From Rotaria sordida (Eukaryota > Rotifera > Eurotatoria > Philodinida > Philodinidae): DNA of 64,000 nt. Under the pieces are notes generated by a model. The model worked only from the letters and a program-made list of their open reading frames with translations. It was not told the origin of the DNA and made no database searches. Shown piece after piece: positions 63,537-64,000 of this stretch. Position numbers and translations under genes: made by a program. Where the stretch lies: assembly GCA_905250125.1 (NCBI GenBank), contig CAJNOL010000265.1, forward strand, positions 1 through 64,000, read 5' to 3'. How positions within the stretch are numbered: the stretch's first letter is position 1; each line of letters opens with the position of its first letter.

Positions 63537-64000
63537 GACAGTGATATTATATCCATATTTACTTTTTCTTTTTTCTTTTTTATACATGTAAATAATTTTT
63601 TTTTGTTTTTGGGAAAGGAAAATATACGGATTTAGCGTTCTTGAGAGTAAACTAATTTGCGTTGTCAATCATTGTAAAGTTCGAAAAATTCTCGGTTATA
63701 AATTTCTCATGTTAAGATTGAAAAACATTTAGACAAAACAGATTTTATCTGTCGAATCAGATGAAAGAAGTTCTTGCTAAGTGAAATAATCTTAGCAATC
63801 TATGAATTCGAACATATACAATATCAGATATACTTTATTGAAATCATTAAATATATAATATATAAAATTTTATTTTGCGAAGAAAAGTATTTTGAAGAAT
63901 TACTTGTACATGAAAATGATCCATTCTTTTTTCAATTCGTTACTCTTTGGTTGTCTTGTTTTTTCGTATGATCTATCAAATAAGATGATTGAACATTTCA
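63537..64000. other. Downstream of golgin-84
   Basis: AT-rich 3' region with poly-T tracts. A frame at 63774-63971 has low-complexity character and is not called as a gene. Confidence 0.5.

Noticed and set aside
1..64000. CRISPR arrays, bacterial operons, rRNA, obvious retroelement reverse transcriptase
   Set aside because: I looked for regularly spaced repeats, Shine-Dalgarno-linked gene runs, rRNA words and YxDD-type frames, and found none.

Overview
This is AT-rich nuclear DNA from an invertebrate animal. Coding blocks are broken by many short GT-AG introns, and the gene content is metazoan: a protocadherin, golgin-84, TMEM106, a tandem-domain tyrosine phosphatase, a GT31 glycosyltransferase, a LicD/fukutin-type protein and a cytokine-receptor-like protein. 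Strongly AT-ending codons, introns often of 50-100 bp and many small inverted-repeat elements would fit a bdelloid rotifer such as Rotaria, but this is a guess. No prokaryotic operon, CRISPR array, rRNA or convincing tRNA was seen.

Layout. 1-12435: no convincing gene; holds a dispersed repeat with a nested inverted-repeat insertion (about 4845-5870) and microsatellites. 12436-17030 (+): protocadherin, 5 exons, 1105 aa. 17398-23294 (-): 17-exon coiled-coil protein with a C-terminal membrane anchor, convergent with the protocadherin, with foldback elements in two introns. 23742-24932 (-): GT31 glycosyltransferase. 25590-26610: palindromic repeats and a small ORF with a decayed second copy near 56600. 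30523-30978 (-): orphan with a myristoylation-type N-terminus. 31205-31845: second copy of the dispersed repeat, without the nested insertion. 32059-33327 (-): LicD/fukutin-like. 34266-34991 (-): TMEM106. 37270-38766 (-): 220-aa orphan. 39996-43162 (-): cytoplasmic-type tandem tyrosine phosphatase, 16 exons. 45135-46470: long near-perfect inverted repeat. 46530-49075 (+): decayed paralogue of the cytokine-receptor-like gene intact at 51159-53761 (+). 55202-56077 (+): secreted orphan. 59929-63536 (+): golgin-84.

Functional view. The genes are independent transcription units. Several act in the secretory pathway or at membranes: golgin-84 in Golgi tethering, GT31 and LicD proteins in glycan assembly, TMEM106 in lysosomes, and the protocadherin and cytokine-receptor-like protein at the cell surface. 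Exon models were built by hand: splice sites were accepted only when GT-AG, reading phase and protein family agreed. They have not been tested against transcripts.

The most interesting observations are the intact and decayed pair of cytokine-receptor-like genes, the phosphatase with altered catalytic loops in both domains, the 1.3-kb inverted repeat, and a population of foldback or MITE-like elements sitting in introns and between genes, one of them nested with a related empty site present in the same window.
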